DNA of 64,000 nt from positions 62,001 to 126,000 of the forward strand of contig DAJPHG010000001.1 of the NCBI GenBank assembly GCA_025992315.1. Direction: 5' to 3'. The stretch is from HGM10766 sp900757295 (GTDB taxonomy: Bacteria; Bacillota_I; Bacilli_A; RF39; UBA660). Shown one piece after another: positions 43,071 to 51,831 of the stretch. Position 1 is the stretch's first letter. Each line of letters opens with the position of its first letter. The notes under the pieces are model-generated. The model worked only from the letters and a program-made list of their open reading frames with translations, was not told the DNA's origin and ran no database searches. The translations under genes were made by a program, and so were the position numbers.

Positions 43071-45485
43071 TTAGATCTCAGCAATATATTCTAATAATTT
43101 AATAAACATACGGATAAATATATCTTTTAAACCTTTTTTCTTTAATTTTCTGATTTTAATTCTTTTTTTACTAATATCATCTTCACTATAGAATATATTT
43201 TCAATTTCTTCTTTTAAAGAAGTTTTTATTTGTAAATCATTTATAATTGAATCTACATCTTCATTAATTAATCTAACTGCATTTATTTCAATATCATTTC
43301 CTTTGCAATTGATTGTTAATTGTTTTGTTGTATCAATATTTTCTACTTGAACTATAAAATCAGCATCATCAACATATGAATCAAATGAAATTGGATCTTT
43401 ATCAACAAAAACTGTTACGTCTTCAGCGTGTTTTGTATTTCTAAATCTAATTTTATAATTTCTAGTTGCTGGTATTATACCACTTTTACCTTCTGTAGGT
43501 CTTATTATTAAAGTGTAGTTATTAGCTAAATAGTTATATTCTATTCTGGTATTAATAAAGTATCCTTCTTCATATAGTCTTGTTATACCATCATCTTCAT
43601 ATAGATTGTAAAAATTACTTTTTCCAGGGAATACATGAATTTCCATGCTAGATGGAGCATTTGTTAAATTAATATTATTTTCTAAATTAGCTAAAGGAAT
43701 TATAGAACCACTTCTTGCAAATACTGGATAATCTTCATCTTTAAAGAACAAAACATATCTTTTATTTCCGGTTATTTTTTTACCTGTTTTAAAGTCATAC
43801 CATATGCCATTAGGTAAGAAAATTCTTTCTACGCTACGATTCATGATATCGTCTTTTTTATTAGTTATAGGACAAACAAATAATTCACTCCCAAAGAAGT
43901 ATTCATTTTTATATAATGGTTCATCATATATTTCAGGATAAATATAATACAAAGGTTGAATTAAAGGCAATCCTGTTTTGGAATACTTATAACCTTCTGA
44001 ATATAAATATGGAATTAATCTATGTCTTAACTTACAATAATCTCTTACTATTCCAAGAGTTTTTACATCCCATTTCCAAGGTTCTCTTTTATAAAATCTT
44101 CCTTCTTCTGATGAAAATCTAAATATAGGACTATATGTGCCAAACTGAACGTACCTTACATATAATTCATTATCTTCAATACCATCTTTATATCCTCCAA
44201 TATCATGACTCCACCAAGATACTCCAATATTTGATGAACTACTATTAAAGAATGGTAAGTATTTTAAAGTTTTCCAACTTACAATTGTTTGTCCTGAATA
44301 AAGTACTGGATATTTATGAGAAGCAACATTTCCATTTCTAGATAATATTAAACCTCTTTTGGTATTATTTTCTTTATAACTATTAAATTGATAATAATTT
44401 AAAGCTCTTAAACTTAAGATATCATCTTTATTATTGTAATCAATCCAATAAAAATCTGTACCATATTCATTTAAAGGCTTAATTAGTTTTTCTAAATATA
44501 TATTAATGAATTTTTTATCAAAAGCATTAAAAGGTATTGTATCTTTATCAACCAATCCTAATTGGGTAGCAATAGCATCATATGCTTCTTCATGCGGTTT
44601 TATACCTTCGTGAGGGTCAATATTTAAACCTAAGCTAATTGCATTATCATGTAAGTATGATGTTAAGTTATTTGGGTCGGGAAAGTTATCTGAATCAAAA
44701 GTAAATCCTGTTTTTAATTCTTGAGGATTTTTAGGATCTTTAATATGCCAGTTTTCCCCTAATAAAAGAACACTTAATGGAATTTGATACTTTTTAAATA
44801 AATTAACTAAATCTTTGATATCTTCAAAAGAATATGCTTGATTTTTATTCCACCAAATTCCTAAAGCGTATCTTGGTAATAATGGAGGGTTACCTGTTAA
44901 ATGAAAGTAATCTCTTAAACATAAACCAAAATCTCTTTTATACATAAATAAATATATATCTGTTCTAATAGCATCTCTTTTTATCAAGCCACCTTCATCA
45001 TCTATAACTAATGTTTTAGAATCATCCAATGTGGCAAAACCATCTGTTGAGTATAGTCCTTTTTCTAATTTTACATTGCCTTCTGTATCATCTAAGCTAA
45101 AAGCACTGCCATTAAAGTTTCTAGCTTCAGGATGATTATAATACCAAATTTTATCAGTGTTGTTTAAAGAAACTTTTAAATTAGCATCTGGAGCTATTTT
45201 AGAACCTTGAAATGGTTTTTCTTTAATATATTGCAATTTAAAATATTTAGTTGTAATAACTAAGAACTTTTCATCTTCTTGAACATCCATTTGTGGCACA
45301 TCAAAGTTACGATTTATTACTAATTCAGTTGGTCTATCTAAAAACTTAGAATCTGAAGCATACTCTAATCTTAATAATAAGTCACTTAAAACTGTAATAC
45401 GGTAGTATTTTCCTTGAAAAATAGCTTCTTTTTTACTTATAGCATTAGTTTGATCTATTTTTAAATATTCTGGTAATTCACTCAT
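43071..45485 (-). CDS. Glycoside hydrolase family 31 enzyme (alpha-glucosidase/xylosidase type)
   Basis: An 804-aa cytoplasmic enzyme with no signal peptide. An N-terminal beta-sandwich (galactose-mutarotase-like, about 20-200), GIWWNKNQAYSFEDIKDLVN, the (beta/alpha)8 barrel with nucleophile-type Asp351 in FYWIDYNN, then WWSHDIGGYKDG and FRFSSEEGRFYKREPWKW, and C-terminal sandwich domains are visible. The segment that normally holds the acid/base Asp as SGDT reads SGQT (Gln401). The start at the third codon (45485) fits the AGAGGTGA site. It lies downstream of an MFS transporter, which may import its substrate. Numbers count from the longer frame. Confidence 0.85.
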   Translation of the reverse strand: MSELPEYLKIDQTNAISKKEAIFQGKYYRITVLSDLLLRLEYASDSKFLDRPTELVINRNFDVPQMDVQEDEKFLVITTKYFKLQYIKEKPFQGSKIAPDANLKVSLNNTDKIWYYNHPEARNFNGSAFSLDDTEGNVKLEKGLYSTDGFATLDDSKTLVIDDEGGLIKRDAIRTDIYLFMYKRDFGLCLRDYFHLTGNPPLLPRYALGIWWNKNQAYSFEDIKDLVNLFKKYQIPLSVLLLGENWHIKDPKNPQELKTGFTFDSDNFPDPNNLTSYLHDNAISLGLNIDPHEGIKPHEEAYDAIATQLGLVDKDTIPFNAFDKKFINIYLEKLIKPLNEYGTDFYWIDYNNKDDILSLRALNYYQFNSYKENNTKRGLILSRNGNVASHKYPVLYSGQTIVSWKTLKYLPFFNSSSSNIGVSWWSHDIGGYKDGIEDNELYVRYVQFGTYSPIFRFSSEEGRFYKREPWKWDVKTLGIVRDYCKLRHRLIPYLYSEGYKYSKTGLPLIQPLYYIYPEIYDEPLYKNEYFFGSELFVCPITNKKDDIMNRSVERIFLPNGIWYDFKTGKKITGNKRYVLFFKDEDYPVFARSGSIIPLANLENNINLTNAPSSMEIHVFPGKSNFYNLYEDDGITRLYEEGYFINTRIEYNYLANNYTLIIRPTEGKSGIIPATRNYKIRFRNTKHAEDVTVFVDKDPISFDSYVDDADFIVQVENIDTTKQLTINCKGNDIEINAVRLINEDVDSIINDLQIKTSLKEEIENIFYSEDDISKKRIKIRKLKKKGLKDIFIRMFIKLLEYIAEI

Positions 45486-45563
45486 AAGCATTCACCTCTA
45501 TTATTTTTATAATAGCATTATTTCTATTTTTTTTCTATTATTAGAATAATATTTTACATTATG

Positions 45564-46673
45564 TTACTCATACTCTATTTTAATAAAACCACTAAGTAAA
45601 ATAAATAATAAACAAATATATAATATAGTTCTTATTTTAAAGGAAAATATTAGAAAGAATGTTATGATAAATATTCTAGAAATATTATATAGTATTTCCA
45701 TATATAAGAAATAACTGCTACCTTCTTTTTGGCATCTTAAAACATATAAAATATTGGTTACTGTAGTTTCGTATAATTTAATAAATATTCCTTCTAGAAA
45801 AACAATTATTAAAACAAGATATTTATTAGATATTATCATATCTAATAGTAGTATAGAACTTAATAAAATTGCAGATATTTTTAAATAGTTTAGATTATCA
45901 TTTTCATCTATTTTTAAAGAAAAAAAGTAAACAAATACTATACTAGCTAAACCTGTAATTAAATATACTAATCCTATGTAGGAATAACTATTATCTACAA
46001 AAATATAAATATATAGCGGGTATAAAGAAAAAAATATTATTTTAAATTGTTCTAATACAAAAAAGATTTTATTAGAAATTTTTATCTTTTTTGATATTTC
46101 TTTTAAAGTATGCTTTTCTTGTACTTTTTCTTCTTTTATTTTATAGATAAATAATACTCCTATTAAATAAATTATAGTTGCTATAATAGCAATAAAGATT
46201 TTACTAAAACGTTCTAACATTATAGATGAGAAGATCGAAGATAGCATATTTGCTAATATTGTAGCAATTAATATGCCACCTACTTTTTTACCAATTTTTT
46301 TATTTTCTAGTACTACACCAGCATAGTTATGTCTTCCTATATAATAAAAAACATTAGTTAAACTACTAAGTAAAGAAACTAATAAAAAGTATATTACATT
46401 CTTTTTTAATATTCCTACTAAAAAATACATAGCAATAAATATAAATGCACTAATTATAATTAGATATTTAAAACCATATTTTTTGCCAAATTTTGTAGCA
46501 GGTATACTTACTATGATATTTAAAAAAGATGTAATTAATAAATATAATAATATATGAGTCAAATTATAGTTTAGTTTATATAAAATAACAGGCATGAAAA
46601 GTTCTACTGAATATTTAGCAAACATAGTAAAAAAGACAAATAAATTAAATTTTTTGATATTAGATATTTGCAA
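45564..46673 (-). CDS. MFS-type transporter
   Basis: A roughly 369-aa protein has about eleven or twelve transmembrane helices and the loop-2/3 signature remnants PATKFGKKYGFK and KIGKKVGGILIATI. The start is probably the TTG at 46671-46673, seven bases after AGGTGATAAAA; the GTG start of the longer frame is part of that site. The substrate is unknown. Position upstream of the GH31 gene on the same strand suggests sugar or glycoside uptake, but a promoter-like TATTATAA in the 78-base gap means they may be separate units. Confidence 0.8.
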   Translation of the reverse strand: MQISNIKKFNLFVFFTMFAKYSVELFMPVILYKLNYNLTHILLYLLITSFLNIIVSIPATKFGKKYGFKYLIIISAFIFIAMYFLVGILKKNVIYFLLVSLLSSLTNVFYYIGRHNYAGVVLENKKIGKKVGGILIATILANMLSSIFSSIMLERFSKIFIAIIATIIYLIGVLFIYKIKEEKVQEKHTLKEISKKIKISNKIFFVLEQFKIIFFSLYPLYIYIFVDNSYSYIGLVYLITGLASIVFVYFFSLKIDENDNLNYLKISAILLSSILLLDMIISNKYLVLIIVFLEGIFIKLYETTVTNILYVLRCQKEGSSYFLYMEILYNISRIFIITFFLIFSFKIRTILYICLLFILLSGFIKIEYE

Positions 46674-46718
46674 TTTTATCACCTAAATATAGTTTGATCA
46701 AAAAATTAAAATTAATGT

Positions 46719-46724
46719 TATAAT
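46719..46724 (+). promoter_or_regulatory. Probable -10 of the radical SAM gene
   Basis: TATAAT lies on the plus strand 16 bases before the start. A TTGATC occurs 19 bases upstream as a possible weak -35. Confidence 0.4.
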
Positions 46725-46740
46725 TTAGTTGGTGGTTGTT

Positions 46741-47658
46741 ATGTTTAATAAAACTTTAGATAATAAAAGATATCATACTCTAAATTATTATTACGAAAAT
46801 AAGTTTCATAATAAAGTTTGTAAAGTTAGTTTAAATGGTAATTTTTCTTGTCCTAATTATAAAAATAATCGCGGGTGTATATTTTGCTCTTTATCAGGAA
46901 GTGGTGAATTTGGTGGAGATAAAAATGAACCATTAAATGTTCAATTTGATAAAGTTAGTAAAATGATGTTAAAAAAATGGCCTAATGCTAAGTTTATTGC
47001 TTATTTTCAGGCAAATACTAATACTTATGCGCCATTAAATATTTTGAAAGAAAAATATGAAACTGCTTTAGGCTTTGATAATGTTATTGGAATAAGTATT
47101 GCAACAAGATGTGATGCAATTAGTGATGAAGTTCTTGATTATTTAGATGAATTAAATAAAAAAACTTTTTTAACTGTAGAATTGGGCTTACAATCCATGC
47201 ATAAAAAAACTCTAAGTTTAATCAACCGAGGACATGATTTAAAAAGTTTTGAATCTATGGTAAAAAAATTACAACAAAGACAAATTAATGTTGTTGTTCA
47301 TATAATTAATGGACTTCCCTATGAAACAAAGGAAGATATGATTAATACTGCAAAGTATTTGAATAGTTTAAATATAGATGGTATAAAAATTCATATGTTA
47401 TATATTTTAAAAAATACAAAGTTGGCAGATATGTTTAACAAAGACAAATTTCATATTTTAACTAAAGAAGAATATATTGATATTGTTTGTGATCAGTTAA
47501 CTTATTTAAATGAGAATATAGTTATTCATCGTATTACAGGTGATCCTAAAATTGATGATTTGATAGAGCCTAAATGGTTAGTAAAAAAGTTTTGTGTTTT
47601 AAATGATATTGATAAGGAAATGAAAAAAAGAAATATTTATCAAGGAAAAAACTGTTAA
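46741..47658 (+). CDS. YhcC-family radical SAM protein (TIGR01212)
   Basis: A 305-aa radical SAM enzyme. The N-terminal KRYHTLNYYYENKFHNKVCK and the cluster region NFSCPNYKNNRGCIFCSLSG with spaced cysteines are typical of the YhcC group. TVELGLQSMHKKTLSLINRG and HIINGLPYETKEDM match the SAM-binding strands of the family. The function is not established; YhcC-like proteins are often grouped with tRNA-modifying Elp3/MiaB relatives. The start at 46741 follows GGTGG; an earlier in-frame ATG-like codon precedes that site. Confidence 0.88.
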   Translation: MFNKTLDNKRYHTLNYYYENKFHNKVCKVSLNGNFSCPNYKNNRGCIFCSLSGSGEFGGDKNEPLNVQFDKVSKMMLKKWPNAKFIAYFQANTNTYAPLNILKEKYETALGFDNVIGISIATRCDAISDEVLDYLDELNKKTFLTVELGLQSMHKKTLSLINRGHDLKSFESMVKKLQQRQINVVVHIINGLPYETKEDMINTAKYLNSLNIDGIKIHMLYILKNTKLADMFNKDKFHILTKEEYIDIVCDQLTYLNENIVIHRITGDPKIDDLIEPKWLVKKFCVLNDIDKEMKKRNIYQGKNC

Positions 47659-47686
47659 TAACATTTTATTTATTAACAGTTTGTTT
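47649..47686. terminator. Bidirectional terminator between convergent genes
   Basis: A thirteen-base perfect inverted repeat (AAACTGTTAATAA with TTATTAACAGTTT) has T-rich flanks on both strands. It serves the radical SAM gene and the DUF2238 gene and covers both 3' ends. Confidence 0.8.
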
Positions 47687-48466
47687 TAGTTTAGGGACAA
47701 AGTATTTAACAACTTGTCCTTCTTTTCTGCCATTAATATAACAATAACCAATTATAGAAAATACTATTGCTCCCACGCAATTAACCATCATATCTTTAAT
47801 TGTGTCATTTAGTCCAATATCTAAATAACCTCCATTTATAACAATAGTTTCTTTTTTATTGTCTATTTTGCCCTCTATTGTCGTTTTATCAATATCTTTA
47901 ATTAGAATAGCTACATTTTCATTTTTCTCATTCAAAGCTACACTGGAAATATTTCTTACTATTTTATCTTTTTGCATATCAGTATATGTTAATTTATCAA
48001 AAGTATATTCAAAGAATTCCCAACAAACGCCAACAGTCATTGAAAAACAAAAAGCAACTAATGATACAAAGGTTGGTGATAGCATTATATGAAACTTATT
48101 ACTTCGGTTTAGGATATCTATTAAAGAAAATCCAATAGCAGCCATTAGAAAACCATTTATAGTATGTAAAATTGTATCCCAATGAGAAAATGTACCATAG
48201 AAGTTTCTTACTTCACCTAATATTTCAGCACTAAAGATAAATAATAAAATTATAATTTCTAGAGCATTAGGTAATTCAATATGAAGTTTTTTATCTACTA
48301 TTGTAGGAATCATAAAAAGTATAAGGGTTAAAATACAAAGAAATACATTATTATAATTTTTATGTATTAATTGAAATACTAATGAAACAATTACAAAAAA
48401 TCTCAATATAAAATATATAATAGCATTTCTAGTTCTTATCTTTTTATTTTGTTTTTTACTACTCAT
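47666..48466 (-). CDS. DUF2238-type membrane protein
   Basis: A 266-aa integral membrane protein with about six helices. Core motifs FSHWDTILHTINGFLMAAIGFSL and VSLVAFCFSMTVGVCWEFFEY, here split for length, are those of DUF2238/YjdF-like proteins. A roughly 60-residue soluble insert (KDIDKTTIEGKIDNKKET) precedes GGYLDIGLNDTIKDMMVN, another family motif. The function is unknown. The stop lies eight bases from the convergent radical SAM gene. Confidence 0.82.
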   Translation of the reverse strand: MSSKKQNKKIRTRNAIIYFILRFFVIVSLVFQLIHKNYNNVFLCILTLILFMIPTIVDKKLHIELPNALEIIILLFIFSAEILGEVRNFYGTFSHWDTILHTINGFLMAAIGFSLIDILNRSNKFHIMLSPTFVSLVAFCFSMTVGVCWEFFEYTFDKLTYTDMQKDKIVRNISSVALNEKNENVAILIKDIDKTTIEGKIDNKKETIVINGGYLDIGLNDTIKDMMVNCVGAIVFSIIGYCYINGRKEGQVVKYFVPKLKQTVNK

Positions 48467-48508
48467 AATAAAACCTTCTTTAATTAATATAATAACATAT
48501 TCAATAGT

Positions 48509-48697
48509 TTATTTGTTATTTTTTACTATTAGTTTCATTAAATGTTCAGAACATTCAAGTAGTTTTCTGTTATAATAATCTATCTTTTTTTTTACAAGAA
48601 AATAATTAAACAATCCATACTTAGTATTTTTTAGTTCTTCTATTTGATTCTGAATTGGTTTTATAACCTTTATATAATAATATTCTACTTCATCCAT
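48509..48697 (-). CDS. Small hypothetical protein
   Basis: A 62-aa product, mostly helical and Lys/Tyr-rich, begins MDEVEYYYIKVIKPIQNQIE. The AGGAGTAAAAAT ribosome binding site at correct distance is the main support that it is real. No family recognised. It is divergent from the HTH regulator gene. Confidence 0.55.
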   Translation of the reverse strand: MDEVEYYYIKVIKPIQNQIEELKNTKYGLFNYFLVKKKIDYYNRKLLECSEHLMKLIVKNNK

Positions 48698-48793
48698 ATT
48701 TTTACTCCTACTAAAGTATTATAGCATAATTTATTAAGTATTACTTAACAGAATAATTTTATGCATTTAGCTAAAATATTAATAGGTGATGTT

Positions 48794-49042
48794 ATGACTA
48801 CTTTTAAAAGAGATTTTAGCTTTCTTGATAAAGATGATATTAAAAAAAATATTTCTAAAAATATTAGAAAATATCGTGAAGAAGCTGGCATTACTCAAGA
48901 ACAGTTAGCTATAGATATTGGAATATCACCTGATTATTTAAGAAGATTTGAAACTAATAGTGGAAAAGAAGGATTATCAATTCATAGTTTATATAAAATT
49001 TCTGTTGTTCTTGATATTCCTGTGGATAAATTTTTAGAATAA
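48794..49042 (+). CDS. XRE-type helix-turn-helix regulator
   Basis: An 82-aa DNA-binding protein has the HTH_3 domain: NIRKYREEAGITQEQLAIDI, then ISPDYLRRFETNSGKEGLS and SLYKISVVLDIPVDKFLE. There is no additional sensing domain. The start at 48794 follows AGGTGATGTT; the upstream ATG in the same frame has no ribosome binding site. Target unknown; it may act on the divergent small gene or itself. Confidence 0.85.
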   Translation: MTTFKRDFSFLDKDDIKKNISKNIRKYREEAGITQEQLAIDIGISPDYLRRFETNSGKEGLSIHSLYKISVVLDIPVDKFLE

Positions 49043-49066
49043 TTTTAAATTTATACATAAAAATTA

Positions 49067-49096
49067 TTGACATTAATTATAATATTAGTATATAAT
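49067..49096 (+). promoter_or_regulatory. Promoter of tRNA-Asn
   Basis: A perfect TTGACA at 49067-49072 and a perfect TATAAT at 49091-49096 have an 18-base spacer; the tRNA begins 12 bases later. Confidence 0.85.
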
Positions 49097-49107
49097 TAAT
49101 GAGTAAT

Positions 49108-49183
49108 GCCTGATTAGCTCAGTCGGTAGAGCGCACGGCTGTTAACCGTTAGGTCGTAGGTTCGAGTCCTACATCAGGCGCCA
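49108..49183 (+). tRNA. tRNA-Asn (anticodon GUU)
   Basis: Acceptor GCCTGAT pairs with ATCAGGC. The D arm AGCTCAGTCGGTAGAGC, anticodon loop CTGTTAA on a CACGG/CCGTT stem, T arm with GTTCGAGTC, discriminator G and encoded CCA form a complete cloverleaf. Confidence 0.96.
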
Positions 49184-49193
49184 TTTAGATATT

Positions 49194-49219
49194 AACAAAG
49201 CTTATTGCTTTGTTTTTTT
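49194..49219 (+). terminator. Terminator after tRNA-Asn
   Basis: AACAAAGC pairs with GCTTTGTT around five bases, followed by TTTTTTTC on the plus strand. Confidence 0.85.
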
Positions 49220-49222
49220 CAT

Positions 49223-49260
49223 AAAAAAAGCAGTTTATTCAAAATTTTGAGGATAAACTG
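49223..49260 (-). terminator. Terminator of the RluA-family gene
   Basis: CAGTTTAT and ATAAACTG form a stem around a longer AT-rich loop and are followed by seven T residues on the minus strand; it overlaps the 3' end of the gene. Confidence 0.65.
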
Positions 49261-50059
49261 TTTTTAATTTTAATCTTTTTTTAGTTATGGGATGAATAAA
49301 TTCTAAACTGTACGCGTGTAAATACATTCTTTTTGCCTTAATATTGCCATATTTTTTGTCTCCAATAATTGAATGATTTATATTAGCCAATTGTAATCTA
49401 ATTTGATTTTTTCGCCCTGTTTTTATATCTATATCCAATAATGTTTTATTATGATAATTCTTTTTTACATAAATATTAGTTATTGCTAGCTTTCCATTTT
49501 GAATATTTGTAATATAACTTTCATTTATTTTATTTATACTTATATAATTTTTTAAAGTCATATCTTCTTTTATATTCCCTGAAACTAAAGCAATATATTT
49601 TCTAATAACTAAATCATTCCAGTTTTTTTGCAGTTCTTCTTTTACTTTTATATTTTTAGCAAACATTATTATTCCTGATGTATCTTTATCTAAACGATGA
49701 ATTATATAAATCTTATTATTTTTGTTTTTACTTTTAACATATTTAGAAACAATGTTATATAAAGTTCTATCTTTTTCTTTTTCTGTTGCAATAGTAAGCA
49801 AGTTCTCTGGTTTATTTACTACTATTAAATCTTTATCTTCATAAATTATTTCTATATTTTTATAATCTTTAATATAATTATCTATTATATGAATTGTATC
49901 TTTTTCTTTTAAAAGATAGTTAAATTTTGTAACTACCCTATCATTAACTAAAATATGTTCATTTTTTAACAACGATTTTATATTGTTTTTGGAAATATTG
50001 CTTAATTTACTATAAAGATATTTAAGTAATTCTTCATTTTTTTCTACTATGTACTCCAT
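49235..50059 (-). CDS. RluA-family 23S rRNA/tRNA pseudouridine synthase
   Basis: A 274-aa protein. An N-terminal S4-like RNA-binding domain (ISKNNIKSLLKNEHILVNDR) is followed by the catalytic domain with the family Asp in IIHRLDKDTSGIIMFAK and then GRKNQIRLQLANINHSIIGD. It is shorter than RluD but of the standard length for Bacillota RluA paralogues. It is 10 bases downstream of the sigma factor gene. Substrate uridine cannot be decided from sequence. Confidence 0.92.
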   Translation of the reverse strand: MEYIVEKNEELLKYLYSKLSNISKNNIKSLLKNEHILVNDRVVTKFNYLLKEKDTIHIIDNYIKDYKNIEIIYEDKDLIVVNKPENLLTIATEKEKDRTLYNIVSKYVKSKNKNNKIYIIHRLDKDTSGIIMFAKNIKVKEELQKNWNDLVIRKYIALVSGNIKEDMTLKNYISINKINESYITNIQNGKLAITNIYVKKNYHNKTLLDIDIKTGRKNQIRLQLANINHSIIGDKKYGNIKAKRMYLHAYSLEFIHPITKKRLKLKTVYPQNFE

Positions 50060-50069
50060 ACATTCTCCA

Positions 50070-51299
50070 CTATTTTTTTAAACTTGCATCAGTGCTTAAT
50101 TTTGATAAAGCTTTCTGCTCTATTTGATGTACCCTTTGGCGAGATAGATTTAATTCTCTACCAACTTCAGAGTAAGTCTTTTCTCCTCTTTCATCAAATC
50201 CATATTTTTTTATCAATACCTTTTTTTCTGAAGCATTTAAAGTATTAATTTTATTTAATAATTCTTGTTTAAAAACATTATCAATTGCCTCTTGTTCAAT
50301 ATTTACTAAACTACTTGGAATAATTTTTTCTATTCCCTCTTCTTTTTCATTAATAAATGTACTTAAAGAAATTATTTCATAATTAAAATCCAATAATTCT
50401 TTAATAACATTTTCAGGTAGTCCAGTTGAATTTGATAATTCTTTTACTGTTGGTTCTCTATTTAGTAATCTCAATAATTCTGATTTACTTCTTCTTATTT
50501 TTATTAATTTATCATAAGTATTTGAAGGAACTCTTATTATTTGATCATTAGTCTTAAAATCATTTCTCATATTATGCATAATATGCCATCTAGCATGAGT
50601 CATCAATCTATAATCATAGCTTAAATCAAATGTTTTTACTCCTTTAATAAATCCAATTAAAACTTCTTGATATACATCTTCAAATGAAGAACTAATTGTG
50701 TAATAACCTTTAGCCATTTTATGTAATAATTTTTTATGCATGTCAATTAATTCTGTTAAGGCTTTTTCATCTTTATTTTTTTGATATATACTAATTAATT
50801 CTCTTTCCCTTTTTTGACTATATCGATTAGGATTAATTCTAATATTTGCTTGATTTAATAAAAGATATAATTTGTTTATATATATTTCTTTCAAGTTATA
50901 ATTTTCAATGTAATTCTCTATTAAAAAAATTGTATCATCCATTTGAGAAACATATATTTCTTCTTCATTTTTAACAGAATATACAAATTCTTCTATTTTA
51001 AAGTCAACTTTATCTAAATTAGTAAATTTTGGATGGCTGTTTTGCAAAACTTTTATATATTCTTTAGTTATTTGTTCAACTTCTTCTTTAGTACTATTTG
51101 TAGCAACTGCAATATTAGAAAAACTATAATCTTTTTCTAATTCTTCTAAAGGCTTTTCTAAAGTATTTTCTAAACCAAAATACATTCCCATTATAGTTTT
51201 TGAGTTTGATGGTAAATGATTAATATATGATTTTAATTCATTTATGGTACATTTTATATTATTTAAATACAGTCTTTTTTTAGTTAAAATATTTGTCAT
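50070..51299 (-). CDS. Atypical sigma-70 family factor with long N-terminal extension
   Basis: The product is 409 aa. Region 2 is at about 185-260 (LIDMHKKLLHKMAKGYY, FEDVYQEVLIGFIKGVKTFD, THARWHIMHNMR, then IRVPSNTYDKLIKIRR). Region 3 is at about 275-320 (LNREPTVKELSNSTGLPENV). Region 4 is at about 345-405 with the HTH SEVGRELNLSRQRVHQIEQK. Region 1.1 is absent. The first 160 residues contain a region-4-like segment (INHLPSNSKTIMGMYFGL) of no known family. It is not the standard housekeeping SigA (no IRQAITRA). Its targets are unknown. It has its own sigma-A promoter. Confidence 0.8.
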   Translation of the reverse strand: MTNILTKKRLYLNNIKCTINELKSYINHLPSNSKTIMGMYFGLENTLEKPLEELEKDYSFSNIAVATNSTKEEVEQITKEYIKVLQNSHPKFTNLDKVDFKIEEFVYSVKNEEEIYVSQMDDTIFLIENYIENYNLKEIYINKLYLLLNQANIRINPNRYSQKRERELISIYQKNKDEKALTELIDMHKKLLHKMAKGYYTISSSFEDVYQEVLIGFIKGVKTFDLSYDYRLMTHARWHIMHNMRNDFKTNDQIIRVPSNTYDKLIKIRRSKSELLRLLNREPTVKELSNSTGLPENVIKELLDFNYEIISLSTFINEKEEGIEKIIPSSLVNIEQEAIDNVFKQELLNKINTLNASEKKVLIKKYGFDERGEKTYSEVGRELNLSRQRVHQIEQKALSKLSTDASLKK

Positions 51300-51319
51300 A
51301 ACATTCCTTCTTTACATGT

Positions 51320-51348
51320 ATATTAACGATATATTATGTACTTGTCAA
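51320..51348 (-). promoter_or_regulatory. Sigma-A promoter of the atypical sigma factor gene
   Basis: TTGACA at 51343-51348 and TAATAT at 51320-51325 with a 17-base spacer, minus strand, about 20 bases before the start codon. Confidence 0.8.
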
Positions 51349-51377
51349 TAAAAAATAGACTTGAAGTAAGTCTATTT
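51346..51377 (-). terminator. Intrinsic terminator after dut
   Basis: A ten-pair perfect stem (AAATAGACTT with AAGTCTATTT, five-base loop) leads into TTTTATTG on the minus strand and overlaps the dut stop. Confidence 0.8.
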
Positions 51378-51830
51378 GTCTGTTGAACCAAAACCTCCAG
51401 TTCTAATACCATCAGCTTGATCATTATCAATAGTAAGAAATTTTTGAAATATAGCTTGGCCTACTGCTTCACCTTTTTTTATTTTTACTTCTTCATCCTT
51501 TAAATTAATACATTGAACAAAGATATGACCATCATTATCAGGATTTTCATAATAATCTGCATCTATAACTCCCATGCTATGCGGATATGATATTCCTTGC
51601 TTTTTAGGACTTGAACTTCTTGGAACAATTACTAACATTTCATCTGGTTGCATATAAGCTTTTAATCCAGTAGGAATAAGTATTGGCTTACTTCCTTTTT
51701 CAAAACTTGGTAATACAATATCTTCTGCTGCTTCAAGATCATAAGCTGCTGATGATTTTGTTTTACGTATTGGTAAATTTATTCCTTTATCTTCAAATCC
51801 TTTAGCAATTTCAAAACCTCTTGTTTTCAT
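51372..51830 (-). CDS. dut: dUTP diphosphatase
   Basis: The enzyme hydrolyses dUTP to dUMP and PPi, keeping uracil out of DNA and feeding dTMP synthesis. At 152 aa it shows the trimeric dUTPase motifs in order: AAYDLEA, PRSSSPKKQGI, GVIDADYYENPDN with the catalytic Asp, GQAIFQKF and a C-terminal RTGGFGST. The YYENPDN and PKK insertions mark the variant common in Bacilli. It is one base after nrdG, last gene of the nrdD-nrdG-dut operon. Confidence 0.94.
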   Translation of the reverse strand: MKTRGFEIAKGFEDKGINLPIRKTKSSAAYDLEAAEDIVLPSFEKGSKPILIPTGLKAYMQPDEMLVIVPRSSSPKKQGISYPHSMGVIDADYYENPDNDGHIFVQCINLKDEEVKIKKGEAVGQAIFQKFLTIDNDQADGIRTGGFGSTDK

Positions 51831-51831
51831 G

